Source: Saururus chinensis (Eukaryota; Streptophyta; Magnoliopsida; Piperales; Saururaceae). Taken from it: a stretch of DNA of 64,000 nt. The stretch is from assembly GCA_035235625.1 (NCBI GenBank), contig CP141142.1, positions 36,280,995 to 36,344,994 on the forward strand, given 5' to 3'. A program made the translations under genes and the position numbers. Under the pieces are notes generated by a model. It had not been told where the DNA came from. It saw only the letters and a list, made by a program, of their open reading frames with translations, and ran no database searches. This document shows positions 1 through 11,600 of this stretch, piece after piece. Every line of letters begins with the position of its first letter. The first letter of the stretch is position 1.

Positions 1-9
1 TACATGCAG

Positions 10-237
10 GGGATAGGAAATGTGGCCGGCGGAGGAGGGGCAGCTGCTGAGGTGGTGGTGAGGCGGAGGTGGTTAAGCGGGCCAGGGTCTTCGCCGCCAA
101 GGTGCGCATCCAAGTGCGGCAAGTGTAGGCCGTGCAAGCCGGTGCACGTGCCGGTGCCTCCGGGAACGCCAGTCACGACGGAGTACTACCCTGAGGCATG
201 GAGATGCAAGTGTGGCAACAAGCTGTATATGCCCTAG
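10..237 (+). CDS. EPFL4/5/6-type secreted cysteine-rich peptide, 3' terminal exon (5' part outside window)
   Basis: The reading frame ends in a C-terminal domain typical of EPIDERMAL PATTERNING FACTOR-LIKE peptides of the CHALLAH group. It has a GPGSSPP turn, four clustered cysteines, the loop CKPVHVPVPPG, and the terminus YYPEAWRCKCGNKLYMP directly before the stop at 235-237. Counting from the ATG at 4, the cysteines are residues 34, 38, 41, 44, 68 and 70, six in all, which in this family pair into the knot. Such peptides are secreted, bind ERECTA-family receptor kinases with TMM, and act in stomatal patterning or stem growth. No signal peptide is present in the window. The bases tacatgcag before position 10 look like a 3' splice site, so I read this as the last exon of a gene starting upstream; the ATG at 4 would then be intronic. 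The call to the EPFL4/5/6 subgroup is from recalled family sequence, not alignment. Confidence 0.88.
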   Translation, partial: GIGNVAGGGGAAAEVVVRRRWLSGPGSSPPRCASKCGKCRPCKPVHVPVPPGTPVTTEYYPEAWRCKCGNKLYMP

Positions 238-716
238 CAATGAAATTTGAGCTATTGAGCTACGTATTATATTTTTTTTATTGGCCTAAAAAAGTGGATA
301 CTCAAATTATTATTGATGTATTTGTAATGTTCTCGACGGCCAGGATTTTGGCATATTTTTTGTGTTGATGTAGTATTATTCTACCGTTGTAAAATTAATT
401 AATGGCAGTGTATTGTTGCTGTTTGTTATGTCATTTAAACATAAAATCTAAGCTCGAAAGGAGGCATTTCCAACTACCAAGAGTTCTTAGTGCATTAAAA
501 ACATTGCAAATTCTTGTCCGTTATATAATTTTGTTAGGCTACTTATAGATCTAAGAGAAACAAATAACAAGAAGGAAGTCTGATTCTAAATGCATCAATT
601 CTTTAACCTAATTGTTCATTTTTTATGCAAACATAATTGTTGATATGTTATTATAATAATAGAACTCAACATTATATTGCACCGTTCAAGTGCAAAAATA
701 ACTTGTATTATACATA
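238..716. other. AT-rich 3' flank of the EPFL gene
   Basis: No gene is visible. The stretch is AT-rich and contains the presumed 3' UTR of the EPFL gene. I see no obvious transposon ends. Confidence 0.5.
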
Positions 717-1123
717 GGGGTGCTCACGGAGAGAAGTTGGTGTGTTATCTGCATGTGTCCGGCTTTTATATGCTTACCCCCTTTTCTGTGTTCGTTTGAT
801 CCACATTGTGTTTTGTCTACATCCAATCTTCACAAACATGGGGTGAACTTAGTCGAACACACATGCACAAAAAAGCACAAACTGCTGAATTTTTTAATTA
901 CTAAAATAATAGGATCTATGTTACCATTTAAATGGAGCGGACACAGACGTCTACGCACCTGTATCTCCGTGTCTGTACTACCTATAAGGGAGGACACAAA
1001 GGATTGGTCCGTGTCCACGGCTATGTTTGCCGAAGGCATGAAAAATGTCCGGCCTAATTAAATAGGGACAGAGACTGGACAGGGACATACAAACAATTGG
1101 ACTACATTTATTCATGAGCACCC
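717..1123. mobile_element. Candidate MITE with GGGTGCTCA terminal inverted repeats
   Basis: GGGGTGCTCA at 717 is mirrored by TGAGCACCC ending at 1123. Internal motifs such as gtgtccggc near 757 and tgtccggcc near 1046 recur in the same general area. The flanks are ATA on the left and TTA on the right, so no exact target duplication can be claimed. The apparent open frames inside are not convincing genes. Confidence 0.35.
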
Positions 1124-1412
1124 TTAAAATTTATACAGTTTATTTGTATAAGTTTATAGTCTACTTGTAATCATTTAATACTCCCTCTGTCGATGTATGT
1201 TTGCATTTGGAAAGTGGACATACTTATGGAATCGTGGCATCAGCAACATGACCTCTCTTATATAATCAAGTACTTAGTGATTAGGTGATAATTCTAATCA
1301 TTTAATAATAAAGGAAATTATTAATGCGGGGCAGTAGTTTTAGCATATCAGAAACTTACATCCTGGAGTGATTTACCGAAATAGAGTGATTTACTGAAAT
1401 AGCCTTAAAATT

Positions 1413-1617
1413 TACTCCCTTAGTCTTAAATTAATAGCTTAATTTGGCAACAAAATTTTGTTTCATATTTATAACTTCATTTTTGTTTAATTTAAGTAAT
1501 TGAGTCCTTACAAAAAGTGTTATAAGCTTATTTTCCCTTCTTTTAGATGTGAATTTCAACCTTAAATAAAAACTATTATTTTTCACAAGTAGCTATTAAT
1601 ATAAGACAGAAGAAGTA
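1413..1617. mobile_element. Stowaway-type MITE, about 205 bp
   Basis: The left end TACTCCCTTAGTCTTAAATT continues into aatagct. The inverted right end, TACTTCTTCTGTCTTATATT, also continues into aatagct. The ends with flanking TA and CTCCCT-type start fit the Stowaway superfamily. The interior is AT-rich and noncoding. It lies inside the left arm of the larger fold-back element. Confidence 0.7.
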
Positions 1618-2368
1618 TTATGATATATAAATGTTATATCTTTTTTTATAATTTATAAAATCTCACATATTTTTTTGTAATATAAAAAATAGCCCTATGC
1701 ACTTGTGAACCTCTACACACGAGGAAAAAATTGTCTCAAAAATCATTTTCCTATTATCTTCCTTTAACTTCATAAACTCACTATTTTACTTTTCCAGCAG
1801 CTCCAGCTTCGACTTTGCCACCTCTACCACTGACTCCACCACCATCACCCATCATTATTGATTCATCTGCCTCCATCACCAACTTGTCATCTCCACCACT
1901 ATCTCCGCACTTTGCCTTCTCCTCCTCCCCTCCTCTCCTTTTCGTCCTTGGTCACCTCCTATATCTCCTTCCCAAAATCTTACAAGACAAATCACAAAAC
2001 TAGCCAGCAAAGCTATTAAGAATTTTATTTTTTTCTATAAGTTTAAATCTTAAAAAATAAATTCATAATGTGTTAAACTACTCAAAACTAAGAGTGGATT
2101 TTATTTTTACCTTATTCTTAGTTTTTTCTAATGTTAACCCAAAATTTGTTTTAATAGCCAATAATTGACAATCAACAAGCAAATTTATTAGAGTAAAGGG
2201 GATCTATGACAATTTTCTAAGTGACAGTATCTTCTAAGCATTTACAATGAATTGCCTAAAAAAAAGTACAATGTAAACATATGACTATCGATTGTCCTGA
2301 ATGTTGATTGTCATAACATTTGGCACTAAAGACCAACTTCATTTCGTCGTTGGTTGTGAGAATCTTCT

Positions 2369-5300
2369 TATCACACCCCGACACTGCCCGACCCGAGCCA
2401 AACCCAATCCAAGGGCAAATTATGCGCATGGGGCACTGGAGTTGAAAGCGATTAATAAATAGTGAAAGACTTAGCTTCTACTACGGGCAATTTAACTAGC
2501 AGAGTTACGCACCACATAACCTTTGAGTAAGAGTAATAAGGAGAAAATAAAAAAGATAAAATAAATAACAAAATCATCCTCATCACACACAAATACCACA
2601 TAAACATATGAGAAACCCATACATTGTTTAAAATCTAAAAAGATAATAAACATCTAACCACAACAAGTAAGCTCTAGTAATAAACATGATCCACCAAATA
2701 GAGTTCTCAATGTCTAAAAAGATGAAATAAGGAAATAAAATGCCCTCAGGACATGACAGAAATTAATCCCATGAGTGGTCATATCGTTCCTCGTATAATA
2801 TACCCTGCGCGTCATGCCGCGCAACCCCAAAACAAAACACAGAAAGTGGGGTGATTACAAAAGTCAATAATGGTTTGAACACGACGACAATAATCAGAAA
2901 AAAAAAACATAACGACATGACAATATAGCAATTCAAATCTACAATTGACATAATATACCATTTTCTAATCATTTCATAGCTAACCCCTTATTTATCCATA
3001 AACATAAGAGCTAGCATGCATATGACACACATATTAAAGCTAAGACATAAATGATCAAGTTAACACATAACATTCATTCTGCATAGGTTATAGTTCACAT
3101 CTAATCAAATCAAGCATGATAACATCATAAACCGCATAAGAAGTGTCTTTCACACATATTCCGATAATGCAACCGTATCGCATAAACCTGCATAATAGTA
3201 TCTAATTCACACGATTTCAAATTATGTATTCATATGACATAAACTTGCATAATAGTGTCTCATTAACACGATTTCAGATCATGTATTCATATAACATAAA
3301 CCTGCATAATAGTGTCTCAATAACACAATTCAGATTATGCATTCTTATCACATCCTCATTCACCCTGCACGATAAATATGTCAAGCACATGATACACAAT
3401 CATGCATAATAACTCCTAATCACATGTCAAATTGTCCCTACACCATTCGTGCAATCCTGGGCATAACATTCATAATACACATACATCAACACAAATAGTG
3501 AATGCCTCCATCAAGGAGTAAATCCAAGCATTGCCACACGAGTGGGACACAGTCAAGGCCACAAAGGCCAGACGTGGTCCGATTTCCACATAGGAAGTAT
3601 AAGAGGTCGGGGTGGTTAGCCCCTAATTCTGCTCGCCCAGGATGATCCTGGCCAAAGATGTCTGATTCTCGCAAGAGAACCTAGAGCAGGTGTGTTCACC
3701 CAGGGACATCTCTTGCGATGGGGGAGAGCTCAAATTCCTACACAGGGAACCCTAGAACATGTGGTAGCCGGTGCATGAAGGCGTACCACTCTGGATTCTC
3801 AGGGTCCAAGTGACAATCTCAATAATCTCATCGTAAGACAAGTTTACAACTCGTTCCCATAACTCAATTTAGCTAGACTCAACCTGAGGAGTATACATGT
3901 TCCACACATGAACTAAAATCAAAATCATGTCCTTTCGGACCAACCAAGTTCTGATTAAGTCACCGATTGATTAATTTAGCACGCAATCTCACATCATTGC
4001 ATATAATAGATCAATTCAGGCTAAACATCGGTAAAATCTCATTCATGAAGTCCGTTCCATGATGCATGATTTCATGATACATCCGTGAGCAAGATCTACG
4101 TAAATTTTAATGAAATGTGCTCCCATCAATCCCCTCATGCATCATAATCGAATCATAATTAATTACAGTTTTATAGTAGATTCCCCACACGTGTGTGTTC
4201 ATGCATATCCTAAGCACACAATCGATTCTTTGATATAAGCTCATAAGGCAATATGCACATGCTTAAACACATTCAAAATATGATTTCCTATTAAAATCTT
4301 TGGTGAAATCTACCATAAACCACAAATCTGTTCATGTAAAATCAAATGCTCAACCCCTACAAGCATGATTATTCTATACATGAAGCCATAACATAATAAC
4401 ATCATTTACCCACAATCCATTCTCATTATAAGATGACATATCTTAGCATTTAATATGTAATGTCCCAGCTAGAAACTTGCTCTAATCATGAGAGTTCCAT
4501 CATTCATAGATTCAAGCTAATGAAATGTTAAAATGCATGACTATCAACATATTATACCACATAACAAATATTTAAGCATACTTCATACATCTCCATCATC
4601 AATTTAACACCATTTTAGTAGCTTAATTTTAACATAAAACACTTCTCATAGCTATTAAAATCATCAATTGAAGTAAAAACACTGAAATGAGCATAAAAAT
4701 AAGAAATGACAGAACTACTATATAGCCGATTGATCGGCCTGGCAGGCCGTTCAAACGGTCCGATCGATCAGCCAATTGGCTCGATCGATCGCCAACGAAC
4801 ATTTTGAGTTTTCTTCTTCCTTTCAAAATTCCAAAACTGAAACATCATTGAAGAACCTTAAAACATTTATCTCAAACCTCATACACCATTAAAACTTAAC
4901 CAAACATTCCAAAAAGCCAATTTAACCTATTTCAAGGTAAAACCCTAAGAAATCAAGATAAAAAATTAACATTTCATAAATTTACCATTAAAGCCCTAAT
5001 TAAGCAAACTCGTTCAAGTAAAATCATAAAAATTGAGATTTTTACCACCACAAGGCCGAGATTTGAAAACCCATTACCTCTTTACTAGATTTGAGTCGGA
5101 TTAATCATTCAATCACCTTAAAAACCTTCCAAAAGTATGAATTTTATGTTAATACATATCTAAAATCGATTTAACTTTGAAAATCATAAAGCAAACCCTA
5201 AATCTAGAGCTTTGGAAGCAAAAAAATACATTTTTGAAGGTCAGGGTTTGGAAAAAGATGAGTAAAATAGTGATTAAATGATTTGAAATCAGATTGAATT

Positions 5301-5861
5301 AATGGAGAAAAACCCTAAAGATTAAGATGGATTAGGGAAGAACATACTAATCACTTCCTCTTTGGGCCTAATTGGGGATTAAGCTCAAAACACCCTTGCA
5401 CAGCCTATTCCCAATTTGGAAATAACTCAGCCCCTTTCCATTTATAAAAAGGAATGGGGTAAACCTAACTAAACTTTGGGGTATGAATAAGGTTTTTAAC
5501 TAAAATTAGGCATTTTAGTGATTTCAGCTCTAATTAAGACCAGACAAATTCTAAAATTTTTTGTAATAACTTTTTTTGATGTATGAGACATTTTAGACAA
5601 AAAACCCTAAACTCACTGGGGGGTCCCACCAAACCCTAATTTTTGGAAATTAAAAAAAATTTAAAAATTTCCAAAAATTTAGATTTGACCCAATTTTACT
5701 TAAAACTCATAAATACGAAGTTGATTTTAATTAAAACATTAAGAAAACTCATTTATTTTTGAAAACCACCGAATTTAATCAGAAAAGGCTTAAATCACAC
5801 GATAACCATTAATTAATAAATAAAATTAAATATAGACCGGTTTAAGATGAGAGTCCTTACA
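2369..5861 (-). mobile_element. Solo LTR (about 3.5 kb) of a long-LTR retrotransposon, perfect 5-bp target duplication
   Basis: CTTCT precedes the element at 2364-2368 and follows it at 5862-5866. Reading the minus strand, the sequence starts TGTAAGGACTCTCATC and ends near GGGGTGTGATA. Its plus-strand start TATCACACC carries one change from the expected TGT terminus. The same family appears on the plus strand at 40934-44286. Both copies share a TATA-like box, blocks around GATCGATCGGC, and a tandem-repeat patch. No gag or pol lies within, so LTR-LTR recombination leaving a solo LTR is the simplest reading. LTRs this long are known in Ty3/gypsy Tat/Ogre-like lineages; that lineage is inference. 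Confidence 0.8.
3179..3350. repeat. Tandem repeat, about 57-bp unit, three copies
   Basis: The unit starts CATAAACCTGCATAATAG near 3181 and recurs near 3237 and 3295, each followed by a tattcata-type spacer. It lies inside the solo LTR. The related LTR at 40934-44286 has a different tandem patch (43437-43660) at roughly the corresponding place. Confidence 0.75.
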
Positions 5862-6197
5862 CTTCTTCTCTAGTATTGACAACCTTTTACCGATGTATGA
5901 ATCAACAATTTAGACAATCGACAACAAACTGTCAACATTGCAATAAATATGCTTATCGATTGTTAGTACAAAGTTTATATTAGCATATTAGAAAGGTTCA
6001 GAATCAAGAAAAGATAAAACTCAATCTTAAATTTGAGTAGTTTAACGTGTTTATAGGTTTATTTTTAAAAATTTTGAGCTTGTATAGGAAAAAAATTCTT
6101 AATAGCTTAATTGGCTAATTTGTGATTGGTCTTGTCATATTACGAGGAAGAAGAGGAGGTAATTGAGGAGGAAAATGGGAGGAAAACAGAGAGGAGG

Positions 6198-6203
<6 letters not shown>

Positions 6204-6234
<31 letters not shown>
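6204..6234. repeat. (GA)n microsatellite
   Basis: An uninterrupted run of GA dinucleotides inside the purine-rich right arm of the fold-back element. The open frames on either strand here are low-complexity products of the repeat. Confidence 0.9.
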
Positions 6235-6237
<3 letters not shown>

Positions 6238-6561
6238 GAGGAGGAGGAGGTGGCAGAAGAGGGGAGGATGACAATGTGATAATGGAAAAGGAGGTGAAGA
6301 TGAAGGCGGATGATGCGGAGTTGATAGTAGAAACAACAAAGTTGGTAATGGAGATGTAGAGCTGGTAGGAGAGGTGGCATAGTTGAAGCCGAAATTGTTG
6401 CCAAAAGGAAAGTAGTGAGTAGGTTAAGTTAAAAAAGAAAAAAAAGGAAATATGTATTTAAGATAATTCTTGCCACGTGTGGAGAGGTTTATGTGCATAT
6501 GACATTTGGTGTATTATATGACCATTTTGGCAAATCATTCTATATTCGGAGAGAGGGAGTA

Positions 6562-7124
6562 TAAAATGAGTAATGCTACTTGCCCTCTTCAGTCTCCCCT
6601 CAAGACGTTATCCGCAAGTAGCCTGTGTCACATACTATGCAAAATCCCTTGCCCATATAGACAGGCCTTATCTTATGCCTTTATTGTGGAATGCATGTGC
6701 AAGCACTTCGCATATCAGAAAGTATAAAAATTCAAATAACACATTAATATAGACTCAGTTATTCTCTTGAATGCAGGGATCAGTATCAAAGCCAGGTAGT
6801 AATTTGGTGAAAGGATAAGGAGTATGCCATCTCCTATTTCAGCCTGCCTACCCGCTATACATCCACCAAGTTAGTCTAAAAGGGTGGGCTGGTTAAAATA
6901 AGGGATGGGAGACTTCTCGCCCTTGGAGGAATAGAATGTTCTATCACAAGGCTCGGTACAGCTCACATGAGATTATTTCCACCTTCCCATGCGCTAGTGG
7001 GTGATCTTTAATATTTTTTGGCTATTATAGTTTAAAATTGACACAAGCTGTTTAACTTGTTTTTTTGCTACAATAAGCATATTGTAGCACTGTTGATTGG
7101 CCCTTTGTTATTTGTTAGAAGGAG
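6562..7124. other. No recognisable gene
   Basis: Between the fold-back element and the copia scrap I see no conserved coding sequence, RNA gene or paired transposon ends. Confidence 0.4.
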
Positions 7125-7361
7125 CTAACAAAAAAGCTTTAGTAGCTTATGTTGTTGCCTTTCGTGAGTGAAGAAAAGATCAAGCTCAATATGCTTGTAA
7201 TGAGACTGAAAGACTACATTATTAGCAAGGTAAGTGGCAGGGAGGTTTTCACAATTCAGTGAAGGAATGGTTGAGGATGAGATGCCAATTTCTTTAAGTA
7301 TATGCTGAAGCCATAAAATGTCAGTTGCAGTGGCTGCCAGTGCCATGTAATCTTCCTTCAA
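7125..7361 (-). pseudogene. Ty1/copia polyprotein fragment (RNase H C-terminal region)
   Basis: The minus-strand frame has the copia RNase H signature: EDYMALAATATDILWLQHIL followed by KEIG, then NCENLPATYLANN and KHIELDLFFTHER. These correspond to the EAEY-ALA, CDN-A and KHI-I-H/R blocks at the end of copia pol. Reverse transcriptase, integrase and LTRs are not visible next to it. The usual CDN has become CEN and the end drifts. It is a dead retrotransposon remnant, not a host gene. Confidence 0.85.
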
Positions 7362-8557
7362 ATCTTTCCATTTCCAAAACTTTCAATGTTGCAAATTTTA
7401 TATGCATATAATGGTGCTTCCACTTGTAAAGAGTTCCAATGAATACATCGTTTCTGCTAGTTCACACTAGTACACTACTCTTCAGCTTCCACCATTTGCT
7501 ATTTATGTTCAGTCCCTTCAAGCTCGAGGTCGAGCTTCTTCAAGCAGGGGACTCTGTTTAGGTAGGCAGCAAGAGATTAATGAGTAGACAGTGGACTCTG
7601 GGTGCACATAAGGTTTGGCAACTTGATAAGTTAAGTATTAGTTGGATGTACCCTAAGTATAAATAGCCAGGATAAGGCAATGCTCAGATTAGTTCATCGA
7701 TTGTATTTTTCCGTAAGCTGTTCTTCTGCTCTTTGCAGGTCAAAGGGGTGGATGCCTCTGCCAGCTCCATGGATTTGGAGCTCCGGTTTGTAGATTCAAG
7801 CCATTTTCTTTAATAAATCTCTTTCCGTTCTAGGTGTGATTTATGTTGTAAGTTTGTTGGATCATCATCAAATACTAAGGTTAATTACAAACAAGCTTCT
7901 TTGAAATTTTCAACTTAGGCCCCGAATAGTGTCTAATTGATCGTGTGTGGTCGTCAAAGACTGAATAATTTCTCCCCTGTAAACTAGTTATAATCATTTC
8001 GTAGGTTCATAGTTATCAAAATTTGAGCCTAGTAAACATAAGCTTAGGTTCACGTGCAACTGTTTGAATTAGGGCATCGCAAAATTTTAATTTGATATTT
8101 GTGTAAGGGAAAGGAACCTTCAAGTAACATATACCATCAAATCTCAATCCGACGGTGCATGTTACTCGGGGGTAGGAACGACATTGAGTAACATGTACCA
8201 TCGGTTTCACTCTAATGCCACGACTCATGTGGTAATTAAGTACTCCATTTAAAGGCAACAACTAATTTTTTTATAAAAAAATGTTTATATAAGTTTAAAT
8301 TTATGCCGATCATGAGCTTAGGCATAAAGGGCCTTTAAATCTTAACTTGAAAAACTAATCTTTCCTTAGAGTTAAGATTTATATGTGTCATCACATGACT
8401 CGTGATACTCGGGAATAGGGCCAAGTTCATATAAACGGTCTCATTGTTTACATTAAAAAGCAAAATAAACAAGTACCAGTCAGTTCCACACGAACTCGGT
8501 TCGCTTTTAAATAACTACCGGCCCGGTTCAGTCCGGTAGCGGGTAGGGCTTCTGGAA
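7362..8557. other. Intergenic region upstream of MCMBP
   Basis: No gene is recognised. A TATA-like CTAAGTATAAATAGCC sits near 7651-7666. Around 8085-8235 are inverted motifs (GGTGCATGTTACTC and GAGTAACATGTACC) that suggest an old MITE. The end of this stretch (cataTAAACGGTCTCA near 8430) resembles cataTAAATGGATCTCA inside MCMBP intron 13. These hints are weak. Confidence 0.4.
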
Positions 8558-8659
8558 TTTGGCGGCAAAATGGAGAAGTTGGCGGGAAGTCCCTTCTCCT
8601 TAATAAGGCTACTGCCACCCGCCAAATCCCACCTCGCTGCCGCCCCCTTCCCGCCCAAA
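8558..8659 (+). promoter_or_regulatory. Cluster of E2F-like sites upstream of MCMBP
   Basis: Four GC-rich blocks fit or nearly fit the E2F consensus TTTSSCGC or TTTGGCGGG: TTTGGCGGCAAAA (8558-8570), TTGGCGGGAA (8579-8588), CCCGCCAAA (8618-8626, minus) and TTCCCGCCCAAA (8648-8659, minus). All lie within about 120 bp of the ATG. The Arabidopsis orthologue is named E2F TARGET GENE 1, so S-phase control by E2F is the expected regulation. Binding itself is inferred from sequence only. Confidence 0.72.
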
Positions 8660-8661
8660 CC

Positions 8662-8679
8662 AGAGAGAGAGAGAGAGAG
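8662..8679 (+). repeat. Short (GA)n run in the 5' leader of MCMBP
   Basis: A GA dinucleotide run abuts the ATG at 8680. Such GA tracts are common in plant 5' UTRs, and it marks the leader of this gene. Confidence 0.7.
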
Positions 8680-11600
8680 ATGGTGGGTCTTGCGTACGAC
8701 TGCTTGAACAACCCTCTGGGGGCGGTGCGGCTGACGTTTGAGAAGGCTGTGGCGGCGGCGGTTGGTGGGTTCGACCCGGCGTCCCTCACTGGAAAAGACT
8801 GGGGTGCCGTCGACCTCTTCCGAAACTTCCTTTTCGAGCAGGGCGGACTTGTCCAGGTACCAAAATCTCATTTTTTCCCCTTTCCTGTTGAATTGAATGC
8901 GTTAACGTTCCTAGAAGAGAATGACCATGCTGTAATGTTTGTTTCTATCTTTTTGTTCTGTAATGGACCGTGTATCCTGTGATCAAAGGGAAATGGTATT
9001 TTTTGTGGATTCAAACATTTTTCACGGATGTTCTATGACATGAATTTCATTGGTTTGGACGTATAGAATTTTGTATATTTTGCTCATCTTATATGAATAT
9101 GTCGCCTTAATTCATGTTTTATCATCATATTGGCTGGATAAATATAATGTGCAACGTCAATTCATGTTTCTGCATTCTAGTATACTGGATTCCGTTTCTT
9201 TCTCAACCATTCAGATTAGAAAGTGAAAGAACCTCACATAAAACAACAACATTTCTCGTTTGAATTATAATATTTATGTTCTATAATAACAATTTTTCTT
9301 CATATTTGCAGCGTGAAATGTGTTCTTTTATTTGGATGATGCAATTTAGGATTTGTTCTTAGAAATATTAAAATTTCTTTTATATTATATTTTTTGCTCT
9401 CAGATAAGTAGCTCCATCCCGCATGTAACGCACTTCTTGGTGTTTCTGAAATATTCATTGCTTTGATTCAGGTTCCTCTCCTTGATCGGGAAACTGTAGG
9501 CTTGATTCAGCCCAATTCCTTACTGCGATTTCGTGGTATGGTTCAAGACATGCTTGGGAGTGAATACTATGTTGGAGCATTCAAGGTATGGACTAAGGTT
9601 TCTCTTATTTGCGAATAAATTGTTTGTTCGCTTCTTGCCATGGTAGGTAGTAACTTTGGGTGTTTTACAGGATGGTTCGACATGGAGAACCAATAAGTTT
9701 GCTGATAATTCTCCGTATCCTATTGATGACTCTTGTCAAATGCGAATTTGGGAGCGACGTCTTCTGTACTGTGTTCCAGTAAGTTTGGGTTTGCATAAGA
9801 AATGGTGCTAGTGAGATGTAGTGTGTATTAGTGCATTAATTTGAGTTGATTATGGTTTTTCCCTCTTCTTGACCAGGTCCCAGGGCAGAATTTATGGACT
9901 CTAGAGGCATCACCTGCTGAAAGCCTGAGAAATAGATACAACAGCACTCTGATAGGCAGACATGGGGAAAAACGACAAAGAGAATATACTGATGAGGACA
10001 TGGACTTAAATGTATTACTTTTGAACTTTTTCTTTAGGCTCCATTTTTTCATAATGTATCTAATGAAAAATCTGTTAACAGTGTTCATATGATGCATCTA
10101 CTGATTCACCTTCAAGTTCAAAGAAGCAGGTACATTTACTATGTTTTGTTTATGATGTTGTAGTGTGACAATATGTTCAACATGTATTTTTTATTGTCAA
10201 TAGAAATGATTATTCTTGTACTCTAGACACGAGTGCTGTGTCATGATTGTTAAAGTCAACTAGAATCTGCTATTCTATGTCTATGGGGTTTTAGTACCTA
10301 GGTAAATTTAACAGACTAATCAAAGAAATTGAGAATAACCAGGCACCGGTAAGCTGAAGGCTGAAAGTATGAAAGTGAGAATCAAGGCAAACACTTTGTT
10401 TGCTTTAACAATAAGCTTACTCAACTAGTGAGTTGTGCTATAACTTTTACCAACATATTTAAGGCATATTTGGATAAGAGATACCAAAAGTAAAATGTAG
10501 AAGTCTTGAGAGCTGTCACTTATGAGTAATCTCCTCCTTTAATAATTTTTCTGTTGTCTTTTTTACCTCTATCTCTTTGATTATCTTTGTTGCTTTGTTC
10601 CTAAGAATAGTAATGAAGTCTTTCACTATTTTGATGGAATCTCTCTGAATTCTGAAGTGTATAGTGGGGTTTCTAATGATGTGTAATAAGTGCTGTTGAT
10701 TTTGGTAAACTAATATAACTGTGTATTATGTGTTTTTTATATTTTTGCACATATTACTAGTTATAGTGGTACTTGTGGTCATATATATATTTTTTGTTCT
10801 GTCAGCGAGATGAGCGTCCCAACCAGTCATTGGCAACTCAGGATTTGCATTCAACTTTTGCTGAAGAGCAGCTGATGCTAGATTTCAATAAATCACTCTC
10901 ATGTCTGGTTAAGGTAATTTTGTTTTTTTATCTTACATCATAAATGTATGGGACTATATCTTGCAATCTGGGTTTCCCCATATGGCTCAAGTTTATTGGG
11001 TCTCTTCTTATGGAGCGTACTTACTCTTTTCACTTGTTAACAGATATATGATTTGCCAGAGTCAGATCTTAAGCTGAATGAAGTTTTTGAGTTTGTTGGA
11101 GTTTTTACTTTTGATCCAGAGCTTGCCATTCATAAGAATGACCCTAGCGAGGCCTTGGGTGATCTTGACGATGTTGCAACTCATCTTCCCCCTAGTAAGG
11201 TTTGATTCTTAACTTTTCGCTAAGAATATTATAAAGTGCATGTTCTTGCACACATATTATACAAGGTCAAATGAGGATAAATCTGATTATGCTTTCATCT
11301 GCCTCTCAATCTGAGGGTACGTTTAACTATTCCACATGAACATGAGATATGTCTAAAGCCTGTGCAAGGCTCGAGCAGGTGTTTGATATCTTTTGAATTG
11401 AAGAAATAGCACTTGGTACCACTCAGCGACTGAGGGACATCAACTGAATATTTTTTTGTAACATTTACATGTGAACTATGGCATATCCATTGTGTAGTAC
11501 CTTCAGTTGGTGGGGCTCTAATGACGTGTTTTTCTAACTTTGTACCATAAGTTGCATGAGAAATATAGTAGAATCAGAATTCTTTTAGCTAACGTAGTAC

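Larger units (their letters stand above)
1181..6559. mobile_element. Large fold-back transposon with Stowaway/mariner-like ends, carrying two nested insertions
   Basis: The left end reads TA|CTCCCTCTGTC at 1179-1191, and the right end is its inverse, GAGAGAGGGAG|TA, finishing at 6561. TA sits on both sides, as expected for Tc1/mariner-Stowaway insertion. After the termini the two ends share a further block (left ATTTGGAAAGTGGACATA, inverted right ATTTGCCAAAATGGTCATA). A long inverted repeat then runs from about 1697-2345 on the left and 5870-6500 on the right. One arm is pyrimidine-rich (1795-1985) and the other is its purine-rich mirror (6135-6400). Removing the nested Stowaway MITE and the solo LTR leaves about 1.7 kb, mostly palindromic. 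No transposase is visible. The left arm has about 250 bp more between its end and the main repeat than the right arm. Confidence 0.68.

Noticed and set aside
3224..3409. Repeated MYSY.INLHNSVS frame as a small repeat protein
   Set aside because: It is a translation of the 57-bp tandem repeat in a solo LTR.
6115..6404. Overlapping frames on both strands near the GA repeat
   Set aside because: Low-complexity translations of the purine-rich arm of the fold-back element.
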